Origin: Phaseolus vulgaris
Lineage: Eukaryota; Streptophyta; Magnoliopsida; Fabales; Fabaceae
Assembly (NCBI RefSeq): GCF_000499845.2
Contig: NC_023756.2
Location: 32,673,406 to 32,737,405, forward strand
DNA: 64,000 nt
Reading direction: 5' to 3'
Shown: positions 35,199-47,002 of the stretch, piece after piece
How positions within the stretch are numbered: the first letter of the stretch is position 1
How the letters are laid out: each line of letters opens with the position of its first letter
Made by a program: the position numbers and the translations under genes
Notes under the pieces: generated by a model
What the model saw: the letters and a program-made list of their open reading frames with translations, nothing else
Databases searched by the model: none
What the model was told of the DNA's origin: nothing

Positions 35199-36623
35199 CT
35201 AGTGCTCTTTCCACACTTCCACTAACCTATTCAAAGCAATGATGGAAGATCCACCTTCTGCCACTGCTTCGCTGGCACCAATTTTCATTTTGAAAATCCT
35301 CTGTCTAATTTCTTTCCCTTTGTCCGAGAACATCAGTTCCTTCACTCGGTTACCCAACTCGGTCGAACTCACTAACCCATCTTTGTTCCCTTTCACAGCC
35401 AAACCCACCTTCATTTCCTCCACCAAAACCACCTTGTTCAGCTTTTGCTCTGCGTACAAAGGCCACGCCACCATCGGCACCCCTTCACAAACAGCCTCCA
35501 AAACCGAGTTCCACCCGCAGTGAGTCACGAACCCACCCACTGAGTCATGACTCAGAATCGCACCCTGCGGGGCCCAGTCTCTCACCACAATCCCCTTCTC
35601 TTTTGTCCTCTCCAAAAACCCCTCTGGCAGCAACTCCTCCAAACTCGGTGGCTCCCCCGAGTCACCCTCTTCGAACTCGCTCCTCACAACCCATAAAAAT
35701 CTTTGCTCACTCTTCTCCAACCCAATAGCGATCTCTCTCAGCTGCGTCCTGGAGAACCTTCCCATGCTTCCAAAGCTCAAAAACACAACACTCTGACTCG
35801 GTTGCGAGTCCAGCCAACTCAAACACCCGTCATCGTCCCCTCTACTAGGAGCAGAAGAGATCACAGGCCCAATGCAGAACACGGGTGGTGTGGTTCCTTC
35901 CATCAACCCTTCGTTGAACGCTTCTATAACCCTCCCTTCGACAGCATCGCAACTGTTTACTATAACCCCGTAACTGTCCCTCATGCATTTCCCTATGTCG
36001 ATAAAAACCTTGGACATTTCGCTTTCACGATGCTTTGCATGATCAGGGAAGTCATCCGTGTGGATCCTGGGCACCCCGGGGATGGTGATGTGCATGTTGA
36101 GGTCCTTGATGGACGTGGTAGTGCTTTCATGAATAATGATTTGCTTAAGGAGAACGGCGAGGGTGCAGGCACCGGAAGTGTAGTAGAAGTACGTGGGGAT
36201 TTGGAGCTCGTTGGTGACACGTGTGGCGGTGTGGTTCATGAAGTCTAGGACGACGGCTTTGAGGTTCGAGGAGTGCGAGATTGAGTTGAGGATGCGGCGG
36301 AGGTGGTGGGTGGTGGCGCGGCAGAGCTCGAAGTTGAGGGCGTGGGGGTGGAGGACGGTGGGGAGGGAGATCTGGGGGATGCGGTGGAAAGTGATGGAGG
36401 GGGTGGCAGCGGTGACGGCGGAAATGTATTTGGCGGTGGCGGCGCAGGTGAAGGCGGTGGGGGAGGTGGGGGTGTCTTGGTTAGGGGGTGGAGTGAGGAA
36501 GAGGATTGTGATGGAGAGAGAAGGGTGGTGGGATAGTATGAATTTGCCTAGTTCCACCATGGAAACTAGGTGTCCTCTTCCCAAAGCTGAGTAGAGAACA
36601 ATGGAGTCCTTCTTCAACGTCAT
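35199..36623 (-). CDS. UDP-glycosyltransferase, UGT88-type, probable flavonoid/isoflavonoid glucosyltransferase
   Basis: A single-exon gene of 474 residues, the usual length for UGT88 enzymes such as legume isoflavone 7-O-glucosyltransferases. These transfer glucose from UDP-glucose to a phenolic hydroxyl in the cytosol. The GT1 catalytic His is H18 in GRGHLVSMVELGK (most relatives have Pro where S21 stands) and the partner Asp is probably D127 in V-V-L-D-F. The PSPG donor-binding box spans W350-Q393, with HCGWNS at 368-373 and the final Gln typical of UDP-glucose users. No signal peptide or membrane segment is seen. It has no stops or frameshifts, so it looks functional. The exact acceptor cannot be told from sequence. 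It is the only intact host gene in the window and is surrounded by non-coding and transposon DNA. Start chosen at the first ATG, about 98 bp below a TATA box. Confidence 0.93.
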   Translation of the reverse strand: MTLKKDSIVLYSALGRGHLVSMVELGKFILSHHPSLSITILFLTPPPNQDTPTSPTAFTCAATAKYISAVTAATPSITFHRIPQISLPTVLHPHALNFELCRATTHHLRRILNSISHSSNLKAVVLDFMNHTATRVTNELQIPTYFYYTSGACTLAVLLKQIIIHESTTTSIKDLNMHITIPGVPRIHTDDFPDHAKHRESEMSKVFIDIGKCMRDSYGVIVNSCDAVEGRVIEAFNEGLMEGTTPPVFCIGPVISSAPSRGDDDGCLSWLDSQPSQSVVFLSFGSMGRFSRTQLREIAIGLEKSEQRFLWVVRSEFEEGDSGEPPSLEELLPEGFLERTKEKGIVVRDWAPQGAILSHDSVGGFVTHCGWNSVLEAVCEGVPMVAWPLYAEQKLNKVVLVEEMKVGLAVKGNKDGLVSSTELGNRVKELMFSDKGKEIRQRIFKMKIGASEAVAEGGSSIIALNRLVEVWKEH

Positions 36624-36720
36624 GGTGATTCAAGAGAAAGTCTTTGTTTTTTGTTTTTTCTCTTTTCTCTCCACAAGTTGGATTGGGGGTATGTGATGTG
36701 AGAAGAAGAGTTTCTTGCTC

Positions 36721-36728
36721 TATTTATG
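36721..36728 (-). promoter_or_regulatory. TATA box of the glycosyltransferase gene
   Basis: Minus-strand CATAAATA within GCTCATAAATAGAGC lies about 98 bp upstream of the ATG at 36623, which leaves a plausible 5' untranslated region of roughly 65 bp. Confidence 0.65.
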
Positions 36729-36863
36729 AGCAGGAAAAGGAAAAAGATGTTTTTGGATTATACGTCGGCTGGTTTATTATTATTTTTGTCTTCAAAATTA
36801 CAAATGGTAGGGGAACAATTTTGTCTTAAATTATAGGAAAATGATGGTTTTACACTCATTCTT

Positions 36864-37018
36864 CCTTTACACTTCACTAAATATTAATATTTTAATTATT
36901 TTTAATTTTAAAAATTATTTTTATATTTTATATTTTATTTAATATTTTATTAAAGATATTTTTTTATTTTTTAAATTTTTTTTATTACAAATATTAATAT
37001 TTTAGTGTAGGTGTAAAC
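36864..37018. repeat. MITE-like inverted repeat in the upstream region of the glycosyltransferase
   Basis: Left arm CTTTACACTTCACTAAATAT pairs with right arm, read inverted, AGTTTACACCTACACTAAAA; both continue with ATTAATATTT. The span is about 155 bp with an AT-rich centre. No clear target duplication. It sits about 240 bp upstream of the glycosyltransferase ATG. Confidence 0.5.
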
Positions 37019-40000
37019 TGGAACGGGTGTCAAAATATAATCACCCTAAACTATATATAAAACAGCAAAAACATTTAAAAATATTTATATATATTTTGAG
37101 AAATAATAATATATAGACAACTTGATCCAATATACAACTCTTCATTTATGATATAAAAAAAAATGTTTTTAAACCACAATTCTCAGAAAACAAACTACCT
37201 AGAATGGGTCATTGACATTATTAGTATCAAACCAATATATATCAAACCAAACCTAGATGATAGGTTTCGGTACTTTTGTTAGTTTGTGATTGACATTAGG
37301 AGATTTTATACATTTACACTTTTAGAAAAAAAAAATCAACCAATAATCTCATTTTAATAATATATTAATATTTATTAATATTTTAAATTAAAAGATAAAA
37401 TGTAAAATATTAATATAATTTATTGTTAATTAGTTATTTTTATGAAGGAGTGTGGAAATATCAAATTCCTTTATACTTAGTATAGACAGTTAGCTGATAT
37501 CATCAACTTGTAATACTACAGATTCTATTTATAATTCTGAAGGTTCTGGTATTTCTATATGAAGGTTTATATATTATTCTGGAATATTCCGTTTATTTAT
37601 AAAAGAATATTTGAGCATCTCTTATCCTGTACTTAATAAATATTACCCTTAAATACCATGTGACGCGGGTTAGTGATAAGCTTTAGATTACTCGTTCAGT
37701 TTTTATTTGTTTTTTAAATTTAAAATTTACATACTACTGTACACTTGTAATTATTTTGTGATTAAGAATATAATAATGGTTTATATTTTTTATAAATAAT
37801 TCATAAATAATATTTTTTATTATTATTAATAACCGTTTCATAATTTTAGGTAGGTCGATCAACTTAATTTAAGTCGAAACCCATGAAAAGTTGAATGGGT
37901 TCAGATTTCTTATTTCTTTCTCTACTGTATTGAGATTTCCAATGCAATAAAAATTAAAAACCCAGTTTTTAGAGATTACTCCACCGGCACTCTTACCCAA
38001 ATTATAAATTATTAATTTAATTAAAACAATCATATCATAATTGATTTACAACATAAATGCTAAATGTACGTGGTCCAGAATTGTAACAAAATTTTATTGT
38101 TATAAGTGCCTAAACTTCTAGAAGTTTAATAATGGCCACTCGCTGAAGTGAAGTGGTGTTTAGTGATTCGGTGATGTGTGATTTGTCAGTATTTGAACCT
38201 ACATGAATTTATTTCAATAATAGACATTGTTAATGGAACTGAAATCTAATTCTCTTTTCTTTTTTTTATGTTCATACTCATTAAAAAATAAGTATATTAT
38301 ACTTTATATATAGTTCAATCAAAGAAAAGGTTGACTGTGCATCTATTTTTGTTCATCACTCTATTTATTTTACGACAAAAGTCAAAAACTATTCTTAATA
38401 CACCGGTTAGTTCATAAGAATGCATAAAAATATGTTTTCAAATGATTATGTTTCTTAACAATGTTTTTAGATCTTGCTGTCAATTTTTTTATGTTCTTTA
38501 ATAAGTGTTCATACAGAGTAAGAACAAGATTAACAAGTCTTTAGTATATTAATTCTTTATTTCTCTTATTTTATCGCAATACAGCACTTGCATTAGATCT
38601 AAATGCTCTCTAGATTAATATTAAATTTGTAGAAGAATTTGAATTATATTTTATATGAGAATAAATGTCTGTCCCTTTGTTTTTATTTTATAAAAAATAT
38701 AAATTTATTTTGAGATGCATTAGTTGTGACATTTTTATGACTTTAGTTTATCGTTAAAAAGATATTAGTTTTTTCTCTCTCTCTATCTTTCTTTTCTCTC
38801 TAGTTTCTTCTTTAGGGGTCTCTTTGTTTTTAAGTGGAGAAAGACAAAATATATTTGCGAAGAAACCCAAAAAGTTTTTCCCTTCTAAATTTTTGCGAAG
38901 AAAGTTCTATACATCTATATTTATTTAATTAATTAATTGTAAATTACATTTTTATCCTTTTTATTTTAAATTTAAATTATTTTTATTTTTATTTAAGTTG
39001 AATTATAATTTAAATATAAAAAATATAATTAAAATTATAAAAAATAATTATTATAAAACAATATAATTAATTATATTATATATAATAAATTATAAAATAT
39101 AAATAATAATAATAAATATAAGAATAAAGAAATAAATTTATATAATATTATTAATTACAAAATATAAAAATAAAAATAATAATTTTATTTAATTTAATTT
39201 AAAAATGATTTTTTATTAAATATTTATAATTATAAATATTTAAATAATATTTTAATTAAAAATAATTATAATTTATAAATAAATAAATTAAATTAAATTT
39301 TTAACAATTTTTAAATGTAAGGGTAAATATGTAAAGTTACATTTTTATCAATTAAAAAAAATATAATTTCAAAACATTGCAAACTTTTATAAACTTTCCT
39401 CAAACTTTCCATCCTATCTACCTTAATCCAAACACTCTAACTTTCTTTACACTTTCTCTTCAAATCATCTCAATTTCATTCCCTCATTTTTACTCTCTAA
39501 TCTAAATCCAAAGCATACTCCTCTCTCTGTTTTGTTTCAAAGAGCATATTATTTCCAACAGATACTATTATATGTTATTAATTAAATACTAATAATTTTA
39601 TTAAATTTTAATTAATATAAAAGTATTTAAAAACTTTTTATATAATATTCGCAGCTGTTCTCGCACCTTCAGATTTTTTCCTTTTAAATTAATTAATGGA
39701 ACAAAAACTATGATATATATATGCTTTTGCATATGGTGCTTCTAGAAGTTTAAATATTTAATCACAATACATTGACATGCATGTGTTCTCGTGGGGCGAT
39801 GTGCAATATAATATGTCATCATTTTTATCTGTCGTTATTATTTAATATTATTTCAGTTTGTAAGCTCAACTAGGCAATAATGCTTCAAAAAGAAGAAAAA
39901 AAGAGTGTGTTGATAAAAAAAAAAGAAAAAAAGTGTAAGGCTACTCCAGAAGCAGCTTGCGTTCTGTTTGATTTAAATTCTTCATAATTTTATAACAAAT

Positions 40001-40849
40001 TAAATTGAACTTTTTTTTTATATTTTTCAAGGGATTATTTTAATTATAAAAATATAAGATAAAAATGTAGCCAACTTAATTGCCTATGTTAGCTAGAGTA
40101 AGCGTTTTTTTTTTTTCTGTACTTAGCTCTTGGAAGGATGTGACATGTTGCAACCCTTCTGAATGAAATTATTTCATCTGGTTGAAAGTTGCAAAAGTAA
40201 TAATTTTAAAATTGCACTAGTTATTAGTAAATATTTTACAAGTATTCATCATTATGTCACTTACTTTGACATGCTTTTGCATTCTCTAACATCTTATTCA
40301 ACCATCGTCATTTTGATATTACAATAAAATATTAAAATATAATTTTTTGTTTTTCATATAAAAGTGAAATAGAATTGTGTTAGATCTGGTTCTACTTCTT
40401 TACAATTATATTATGATGTTTTTTTGTTAGAAATTTACACAAATTTGACATCAAATCATATAGAGTAATTTGCGTGCAACAAAGGTTACAAAAGAGATTA
40501 TTGAAGAACCTAGTTAGGATTAGTAAAGTGGGTCGGTTTAATGGGTTGGTTTGTTAATTTGTTATTATTTAAGTATGGTGGATCATTTTCTTTTGAACCT
40601 GTTATTCTATATTAGTTTGATTGGTCTAATTCGTCAACCCATCGAATCAAAGATGGGATAGAGCAAGGTAGCCCATCAGTTCATTCTCTTTTAGTTTTGG
40701 TACTTTTAAATAAGAATATCATGCTTTTATAACAAATATTATGGAAAGGAAATTTTTATATATTCATTCAATGCATGCCTCAGCTTATATACAATCAAAT
40801 TGAAGAGATATGTTCCATATAATTTGCTACTCCTATGTTATGCATATTT
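37019..40849. other. AT-rich intergenic DNA, no gene recognised
   Basis: No coding region. 39000-39300 is nearly pure A/T. The block 38813-39520 has weakly matching ends (GGGGTCTCTTTG and, inverted, GTATGCTTTGG) and could be an AT-rich MITE or non-autonomous DNA element, but the ends are not convincing. Confidence 0.5.
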
Positions 40850-42888
40850 ATTCTTTGAGACATAAAAATGTCATGCTTAGACCGAAAAAATTCAATTCCC
40901 AAAATATATTTTAAGGAGCCAAAATCCTTTATTGGAAAATATTGGAGCAAAAACACATTGAGATGATTGATTTTGACATCATCATTTATTGTTAAAAGTA
41001 TATCATCGACATAGAGTAAGACAACTGTGAAAGAGGATCCAACAGTCTTGGTAAATAAAGAATAGTCTACTTTTGATTGAATATATCTTGCATTTTGAAT
41101 AACCTTAGAGAAAGTAGCAAACGAGTTTCAAGACGCTTGTTTTAATTCGTACAAGGACTTATGAAGCCAACAAATCAGTTTTTTCCCATGTTAATGAAAT
41201 ATGGGAGGAAGCTCCGTCTAAACAATTTCATGAAGGTAACCGTGCAAAAAAGCATTTTGTACGTCAAGGTTGTAGGTGAGTCAGTTTCTAATAGCTGTAA
41301 CAGTCAAGAGACAACGTAATGTTGTAAGTTTAGCAGTAGGAGAACAAGTCGCAATATAGTCAATCCCTTCCACTTACGTGTAGCCTTTGGCGACTAAGCG
41401 CGCCTTATATCGTTTAATGCTCCCATCGGACCTGTATTTTATTTTATAAACACATCATCATTTAATGGGTTTGTGGCCAACTGGTAATGACACAATGCTC
41501 TAAGAGTTGTTTTTTGTCAATGTGATGAAGGCTCTCTATGTGTAGAAATGTTAGCTAAAAAAGTGCAGTGAGCAGAAGATAAGTTGGAATAAGAAATAAA
41601 ATGAGAACGATGGTATCGATTATCTGGGAGAAAACCTTGGCTAGGAGTGGACAAATTGGCACGATGTGGCAACAAGTAATCTTTATGCCATACAAGAGGA
41701 TGCTTGAGACGTGTAGAATGTTGAAGTGGTTGTGGAGATATATTAAAGGATGAATTAGGCGTAGGAGATTCAGTGGTCATAGGTTTTGAAATAGGCTCAA
41801 TGGATGGAATGGGCTCAATGGGTATGGGTTCGATAATGGGCTCACTAGGTGAAGTTGGTAAAGTCGATTGTTAGTTCGGTAGTGTGGTAGGAAATGTAGA
41901 ATTTTGATGGTCTAAGTCAATGACCAAATTTAGTAGGATAGAAGAATGTGAGGGTGATGTTGTTTCATGAAAAGGAAAAATGGTTTCATGAAAAAACACA
42001 TCTCTATTGACAAAACTAGTGTTGTCTTCAAGATCATATAATTTGTAGCCTTTATGATTAGGTGGATATCCAATAAAGACGTTGAGCGTGGGGATCAAAT
42101 TTGTGTTTGGGATGATTCACCATTGCATAACATAGGCTGCCAAAAATACGTAAATGTGTAATAGTTGGAACTTGGTTTATAATAGTTGAAAGAGTGTTTT
42201 ATCTAACAAAATGGGGGAAGATAAGCAGTTAATTAGGTAAATCGTAGTTAAAACACAATCTCCCCAAAACCGAATTGGTAGATTAGACTGATAAAGAAGA
42301 GATTGCACAACTGTAAGGATATGATGGTGTTTATGCTCAACCACCCCATTTTGTTGAGGGGTATAAGCACATGTATGTTGTCATTCAATGTCGTGATCAA
42401 GAAAAAATTGATGCATGGAAAAAAATTTCGTATCATTATCTGTTCGGACGACTTTAACACAAATGTGGAAATGTGTATATGCAAATGTGATGAAAAATTG
42501 TAGTAGACGCTGAGTATCTGATTTATGTTGCATTAAAAAAACCAAAGTGCATATAGTGAAATCATCGACGATGGTTAAAAATATCGTGTATTGCAATGTA
42601 AAAAATTAAATGGACATCGTGTATTTATTGCACTGGAAGTAAAAGACAGTCTTGCTTGTTCAGTAATGGGACAAATATTGTAGTTATTATGAGTAGACAT
42701 ATTATTGAAAGAAAATAACAAAGATGCCAATTTTAAACATGATGAAGACGGATGGTCAAATCTCATATGCTAGAGTTTTGTGTTGCTAGAAGCATGAAAA
42801 GAGTTGGGCAATGCTTTGGAAGGTTTCATATTATAAAGATCATCTCATTGTTCACCCGAACCAATCATCCTCCCCGTAGTCATATTAT
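40850..42888 (-). pseudogene. Decayed Ty1/copia pol (GAG-pre-integrase, integrase, RT)
   Basis: Minus-strand domains in order: GAG-pre-integrase T-T-G-R-M-I-G-S-G-E-Q (about 42885-42850) with M-R-F-D-H-P (about 42766); integrase core with F-L-T-I-V-D-D-F (about 42585) and R-T-D-N-D-T (about 42435; D for the usual G/S). Next are the integrase end G-Y-P-P-N-H-K-G-Y-K-L-Y-D-L (about 42070-42030), the linker Y-P-x-S-H-F-I-S-Y equivalent (about 41605), and RT with K-A-R-L-V-A-K-G-Y (about 41405). RT continues with A-F-L-H-G-Y-L-H-E and the catalytic Y-V-D-D-I-L at about 41010-40993. It has many stops and no LTRs. The gag/protease side is cut at 42888 by SIRE-like LTR sequence. Confidence 0.85.
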
Positions 42889-42891
42889 AAA

Positions 42892-43670
42892 ATTTCCTCA
42901 AAGATTGATTTAGAGTAAAACAAATCTATTTTCTGATTTTAGGTAGCTGTTTCAAAAATACAAAAGATTGGTTTTAGAAACAACATATTCAATTTCTGAC
43001 TTAACAGTTCTAAACACTAACAGATTCAAATGATCAACAATAGAGATATTTGTAGTACACCTTAATTTTGAAAAAAAAATTTCAAATTTTTTTAAACCAG
43101 TTTTAAAGGAATATGGATCCTGAACAAGATTGTTTAGTAGAATTTTAATACTTGTATTACTCAGTCAAGGATTTATAGATTTAGTAAAATTTTAAGCAAG
43201 ATACAAATTTTATCAGATTCTTTTACTTTTGCTTAGTGAAATCCACCTTGGCATAGGGTAGGACTGAATGTAGATCTTGTTAAGTGAACCAGTATAAAAC
43301 TATGTGTGCCTTCCGGGGGGGAGTGAATTGTACTTATAAAATTTCTGCAAAGATTGATTAAGAGTAAAACAAATTTATTTTCTGATTTCAGGTAGCTGTT
43401 TCAAAAATACAACAAATTGGTTTTAGAAATAGAAGATTCAATTTCTGACTTAACAGTTCTAAACACTAGCAAATTCAAATGATCAACAACAGAGATATTT
43501 GGAGTACACCTTAATTTTGAAAAGGTAATTAAAAATCTTTTTAAACCAGTTTTAAAGGAATATGGATCCTGAACAAGATTGTTTAGTAGAGTTTTAATAC
43601 TTGTATTACTCAGTCAAGGATTTATAGATTTAGTGAAATTTTAAGCAAGATACAGATTTTATCAGAATCT
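42892..43670. repeat. Direct duplication of about 330 bp in SIRE-like LTR sequence
   Basis: 42892-43222 and 43340-43670 match closely (shared GATTGATTNAGAGTAAAAC start, GGTAGCTGTTTCAAAAATAC, GGATCCTGAACAAGATTG and so on). Between them, 43226-43300 is an inverted copy of about 58012-58080 (both contain TAGTGAAATCCACCTTG or its complement). This looks like a rearranged LTR edge. Confidence 0.75.
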
Positions 43671-43812
43671 TGAAGAACAGTATATGGCTCAGCCCAACTA
43701 CAGTACAAATAACATATTCAATTTCAAAAACAACAGATTCATTTTATCATAGATTATCATATTTTTAAATTTAAGTGCAGAGATCAAAAAGAGAGGAAGG
43801 CACACACAATTT

Positions 43813-44732
43813 TGTAAGAATGTATGGCTTTAAACTAGAGGGGGATGAATGGTTTAATGGGGGTTTTCACAAACTTTTTAAGATAGAATGAATTTTTTTG
43901 CAAGAAACCAGATTTAGGAATTCAGTTTGCCAAGAACAAAGCTCAAATTAGAAAAACAACAAAAAAACAATCGGTTGTTTCGCAGAAACAATCGGTTGTT
44001 TATACCAGTAAAATAACAACAACTGGAATTAAAGAGTTTAAGGAAGAGAGAAATGCAAAAATAGTTTATACTGGTTCACTCTTAACCCAAGAGCTACATC
44101 TAGTTTCCCAAAAACCACTGGGGAATCCACTAGGTAATCAAATCCAGATTACATACACACACCACCAAAGAAGTGACCTTGATTCCCTCAAGACACACAC
44201 TTCCTTTGGCTTAGCACATACACCACCAAGAATGTTGATCTTGACAACCTCAAGAGCACACAACCCTTCTTGGCTTTACAATACCAGAATGTAGACAAAT
44301 CACAGAACGAATTACACTGTTACAAAATCAACTGAAATCTATACAAAGTAATCCTATTCCACTTCTCTCTTGAATAACCAAAGCTCAAAGTTCAAACTCA
44401 AGTGCTTCAAAAACTCTTTGAAAAACTCAAATCTGTTTTTCTTTTTTGTTGTTTGTTATAAAACATTAATAAACTATTTATAGTATTCAAATCTTGGTCA
44501 AAGCATTTAAAGCAGGAGCGTATTCAGTTATGAAATCAATTAAAGCTCTTTTAACAAACAAAACTGTTTCTGTTAGGATTCCAAACAAACAATCGATTGA
44601 AATAGCGAATCAATCGGTTATTTGGGTTTGACAGCAAGTCAACCATCCAAAATAGTTTTCAAACTTTTTCAAAAACACCTAAGTATAAAACAATCGGTTG
44701 TTTCGACAAAACAACAGGTTGTTTTTCACTTA
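43813..44732 (-). repeat. 3' LTR of element A, distal part
   Basis: Matches 56895-57820 nearly throughout. The rest of this LTR (ACTTAGTTTGAAAA onwards) is at 52515-52708, after the CRM-like insertion. The junction pentamer ACTTA is duplicated. Confidence 0.9.
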
Positions 44733-45772
44733 TGATGGAGATCGAGTTCAAGACCAAATGGAGGCCAATACTCAAGGACAAGAAGAGGAAGAGGCTCAAG
44801 TGCTAGACGCTCAAGGAGTTGGTAGCCCACCTCAAATGCTTACAAGAAGTCAATTCAAAGCATTAGGAAATAATGGAAGGTTGTTTTCTCTTTTTGTAAT
44901 ATCTTTGTTAGAAGGTGCTTATAGGGAAACATAAGAAACCTCTTTTGTAAAAGCATCTTTAGGTCTTTAGTTTAGGAAAATAGTAGGAAGCTTGGGGGTG
45001 TGAGCTTAGTAGAGGGGTGTAGGCGTAATAGGGAGGTGCCAAACTAAGAGAGGAAGTCACACCTTCCTCATGCTCTAGGATTGGCGCCACTTTTATGTCA
45101 TTTGGGGGGAATTTAGAATTTAATTAGCTTTTCATTTCAGCACCTCTTAGGCTATAAATAAAGGTGCTTACCTTTGTATAATTCAGATTGGAAATTAGCA
45201 ATAGAGAAACTCTACTCAATTTGAGAGAGAATTTGTGAGAACTTGATTTCTCCTTCACCTTGTCTTATCTTGAGTGCATTTGGTTCTCTCAAGTGGTGGC
45301 ACTAGCTCACTCATCTTGGAGCCTTCATCGTCTTAGTGGCGTGATCATCAAACCAAAGCATCCATCTCCATAAGTTCTTCTTTCTTTCATCTCCATATTC
45401 ATATGCAATTCCTAAAACATGTTTAGCTTCCTTTTTGGTTCGGTATTTCAATCTGTTTTCCAGCTTTGCTTTGGTTCTTAGTTCATTGGCTCTTTATAGT
45501 TGTTTCTTCTTCCATTCTAGCTCAATTGTTCGGTGCATTTATGTTCTTGATCATTTTATTCGGTGCTTTTACCTTTTTACACAATTTTTTCGGTTCAATT
45601 GACAATAGATGGCTCCTCCATATGAGTTTGGTGTTTGGTGCAAGTCTTGGTGAGTTCTTGAAATATAGAACCTTGATCCAATTCTATTATAAGTGCCTAA
45701 GCTATCTCCAACTCAAGTTGAGTCCATAGAATGTCAAAGAATCACCTCTTCTTTGCTAGTGGATTCATATCA
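44733..45772 (+). repeat. 5' LTR of the young CRM-like element
   Basis: From TGATGGAGATC to GGATTCATATCA, 1040 bp, TATA box at 45153-45160 (TATAAATA). The ORF at 44698-44934 is the 5' LTR copy of the pol tail and is not expressed as a gene; that at 45466-45729 is LTR sequence repeated at 52208-52471. Confidence 0.95.
45153..45160 (+). promoter_or_regulatory. TATA box in 5' LTR
   Basis: GGCTATAAATAAAGGTGC lies mid-LTR, with the matching copy at 51895-51902 in the 3' LTR. The same TATAAATA box is kept in the other CRM-like LTRs of the window. Confidence 0.75.
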
Positions 45773-45774
45773 TG

Positions 45775-45786
45775 TGGTATTTAGAG
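45775..45786 (+). promoter_or_regulatory. Primer-binding site, variant of initiator tRNA-Met type
   Basis: TGGTATTTAGAG starts two bases after the LTR end. The common form is TGGTATCAGAGC, so two central bases differ (TT for CA). Position and partial match support the call; whether it still primes is unknown. Confidence 0.65.
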
Positions 45787-47002
45787 TTTAGGTGTGTTCT
45801 TGTTTAATTTTAAGTTGTGTTGAACTTTAATTCAAGAGCTCTATAATTCTTGTTGTTTATCTTTCTATTTTTAGGCTTTATTTTGAGTTTTATTGCTGTT
45901 TTACTTTTATGCCTATCAAGTGTTTGTGTTTTTTCCTTTTTGAATCCATACAAGTTTTGTCATAGTCATGTTTTTCCAAGAATGTTATCAATTCCTTGTG
46001 GTCCTTTTATTGTGATTTTTGTTTCTTGATTTTGAGTAATACAGTTTTCTGACTTTAATTCTTGATCCTTTGTGCATTTTCTGTTTTAGTATTGAGTTCA
46101 TACTTGTATTTTAGATCTATACAAGTTCCTATACATCATTTCCATTATGTCTTTGCTAGTTCTTAATTCTGTTTTTCATTCCTGTTAGGATTCCTCTGTT
46201 TTTCTGAAAACGTGCTTACTGTTTCTATTTATTGCAATTGATTTACTCACTGGAAATTTTTGAAATTCTGGATTTGTGTTCTTCAAAGTGTTATAAAATC
46301 ATAGAAAAAAGAAGTACTTAAAAATTCCAAGTACAAAAAAAATGATAAATCAAATACGAAAAGTGTGCAATTCTGCCGAAAAAAAGACAGTAATCTGGCA
46401 GCGATTTTGAAAAATTTATCTCAATTAATTGGCTTACTGTTTTTGAATAATTCTAGTGCCATTGTTGAGAAAAGATCTTGAAATTTCTGTGGTTAAAATT
46501 TCATAATCCAGTTCGCTTTATATCGTTCCAGTTAAATCAGTGAACATCAAGCACAGTTTAAAAAAAATAAAAATTTCCAGTAGCTCTGTTTTTGTTTTTC
46601 TTCATCTACTCTAGTGCTTTTCTTTAGGTATCTTTTGTGTGCCTTCTTTTTCATTGAGTACCTTATTTTCTTGCTTGTCTTTTATTCATTACTCTTTGAG
46701 TTTGTCATACATCTAGTATTCCTTTTGTTATAGCCTTTTCTTGATTATACCTTTTCTTGCTTGTCTTTCATTATTCATTGGTTTTGTGGTGATTGGCTTT
46801 GAAGATTGTGTGCTCTTGCTTTGGCGTCTTTAATTTGAGGATTACTAAGGCCTCAAGATAAGCTTGGTGCAGAGAGTATTCTTTCTTTGAGAGTGATTTT
46901 TCAGTACCACTTCACTTCGGCAATTGGTTCCAAATTATTTTAGCTAACTTTGTTTTCTTAACTTTGTTTGCTGTTTTTGTTGTTTGCTGTTTTCTTTTCC
47001 AA
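45787..47002 (+). other. Untranslated leader of the young CRM-like element
   Basis: About 1.2 kb of T-rich sequence between primer-binding site and gag start, without coding. The packaging signal would be expected here but none can be recognised by eye. Confidence 0.7.

Noticed and set aside
35239..36594. Plus-strand ORFs opposite the glycosyltransferase, including a Gly-rich one at 36303-36536
   Set aside because: Antisense shadows of a well-supported gene; no family resemblance.
38813..39520. Possible AT-rich MITE with GGGGTCTCTTTG-like ends
   Set aside because: The inverted ends match poorly and no target duplication is evident.
44698..44934. 78-codon ORF with an acidic segment and TRS motif
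   Set aside because: It is the 5' LTR copy of the pol tail joined by chance to upstream SIRE-like LTR bases.
45466..45729. 87-codon hydrophobic ORF, nearly identical to one at 52208-52471
   Set aside because: Duplicated because it lies in both LTRs of the CRM-like element; reads as T-rich leader sequence, not a protein gene.
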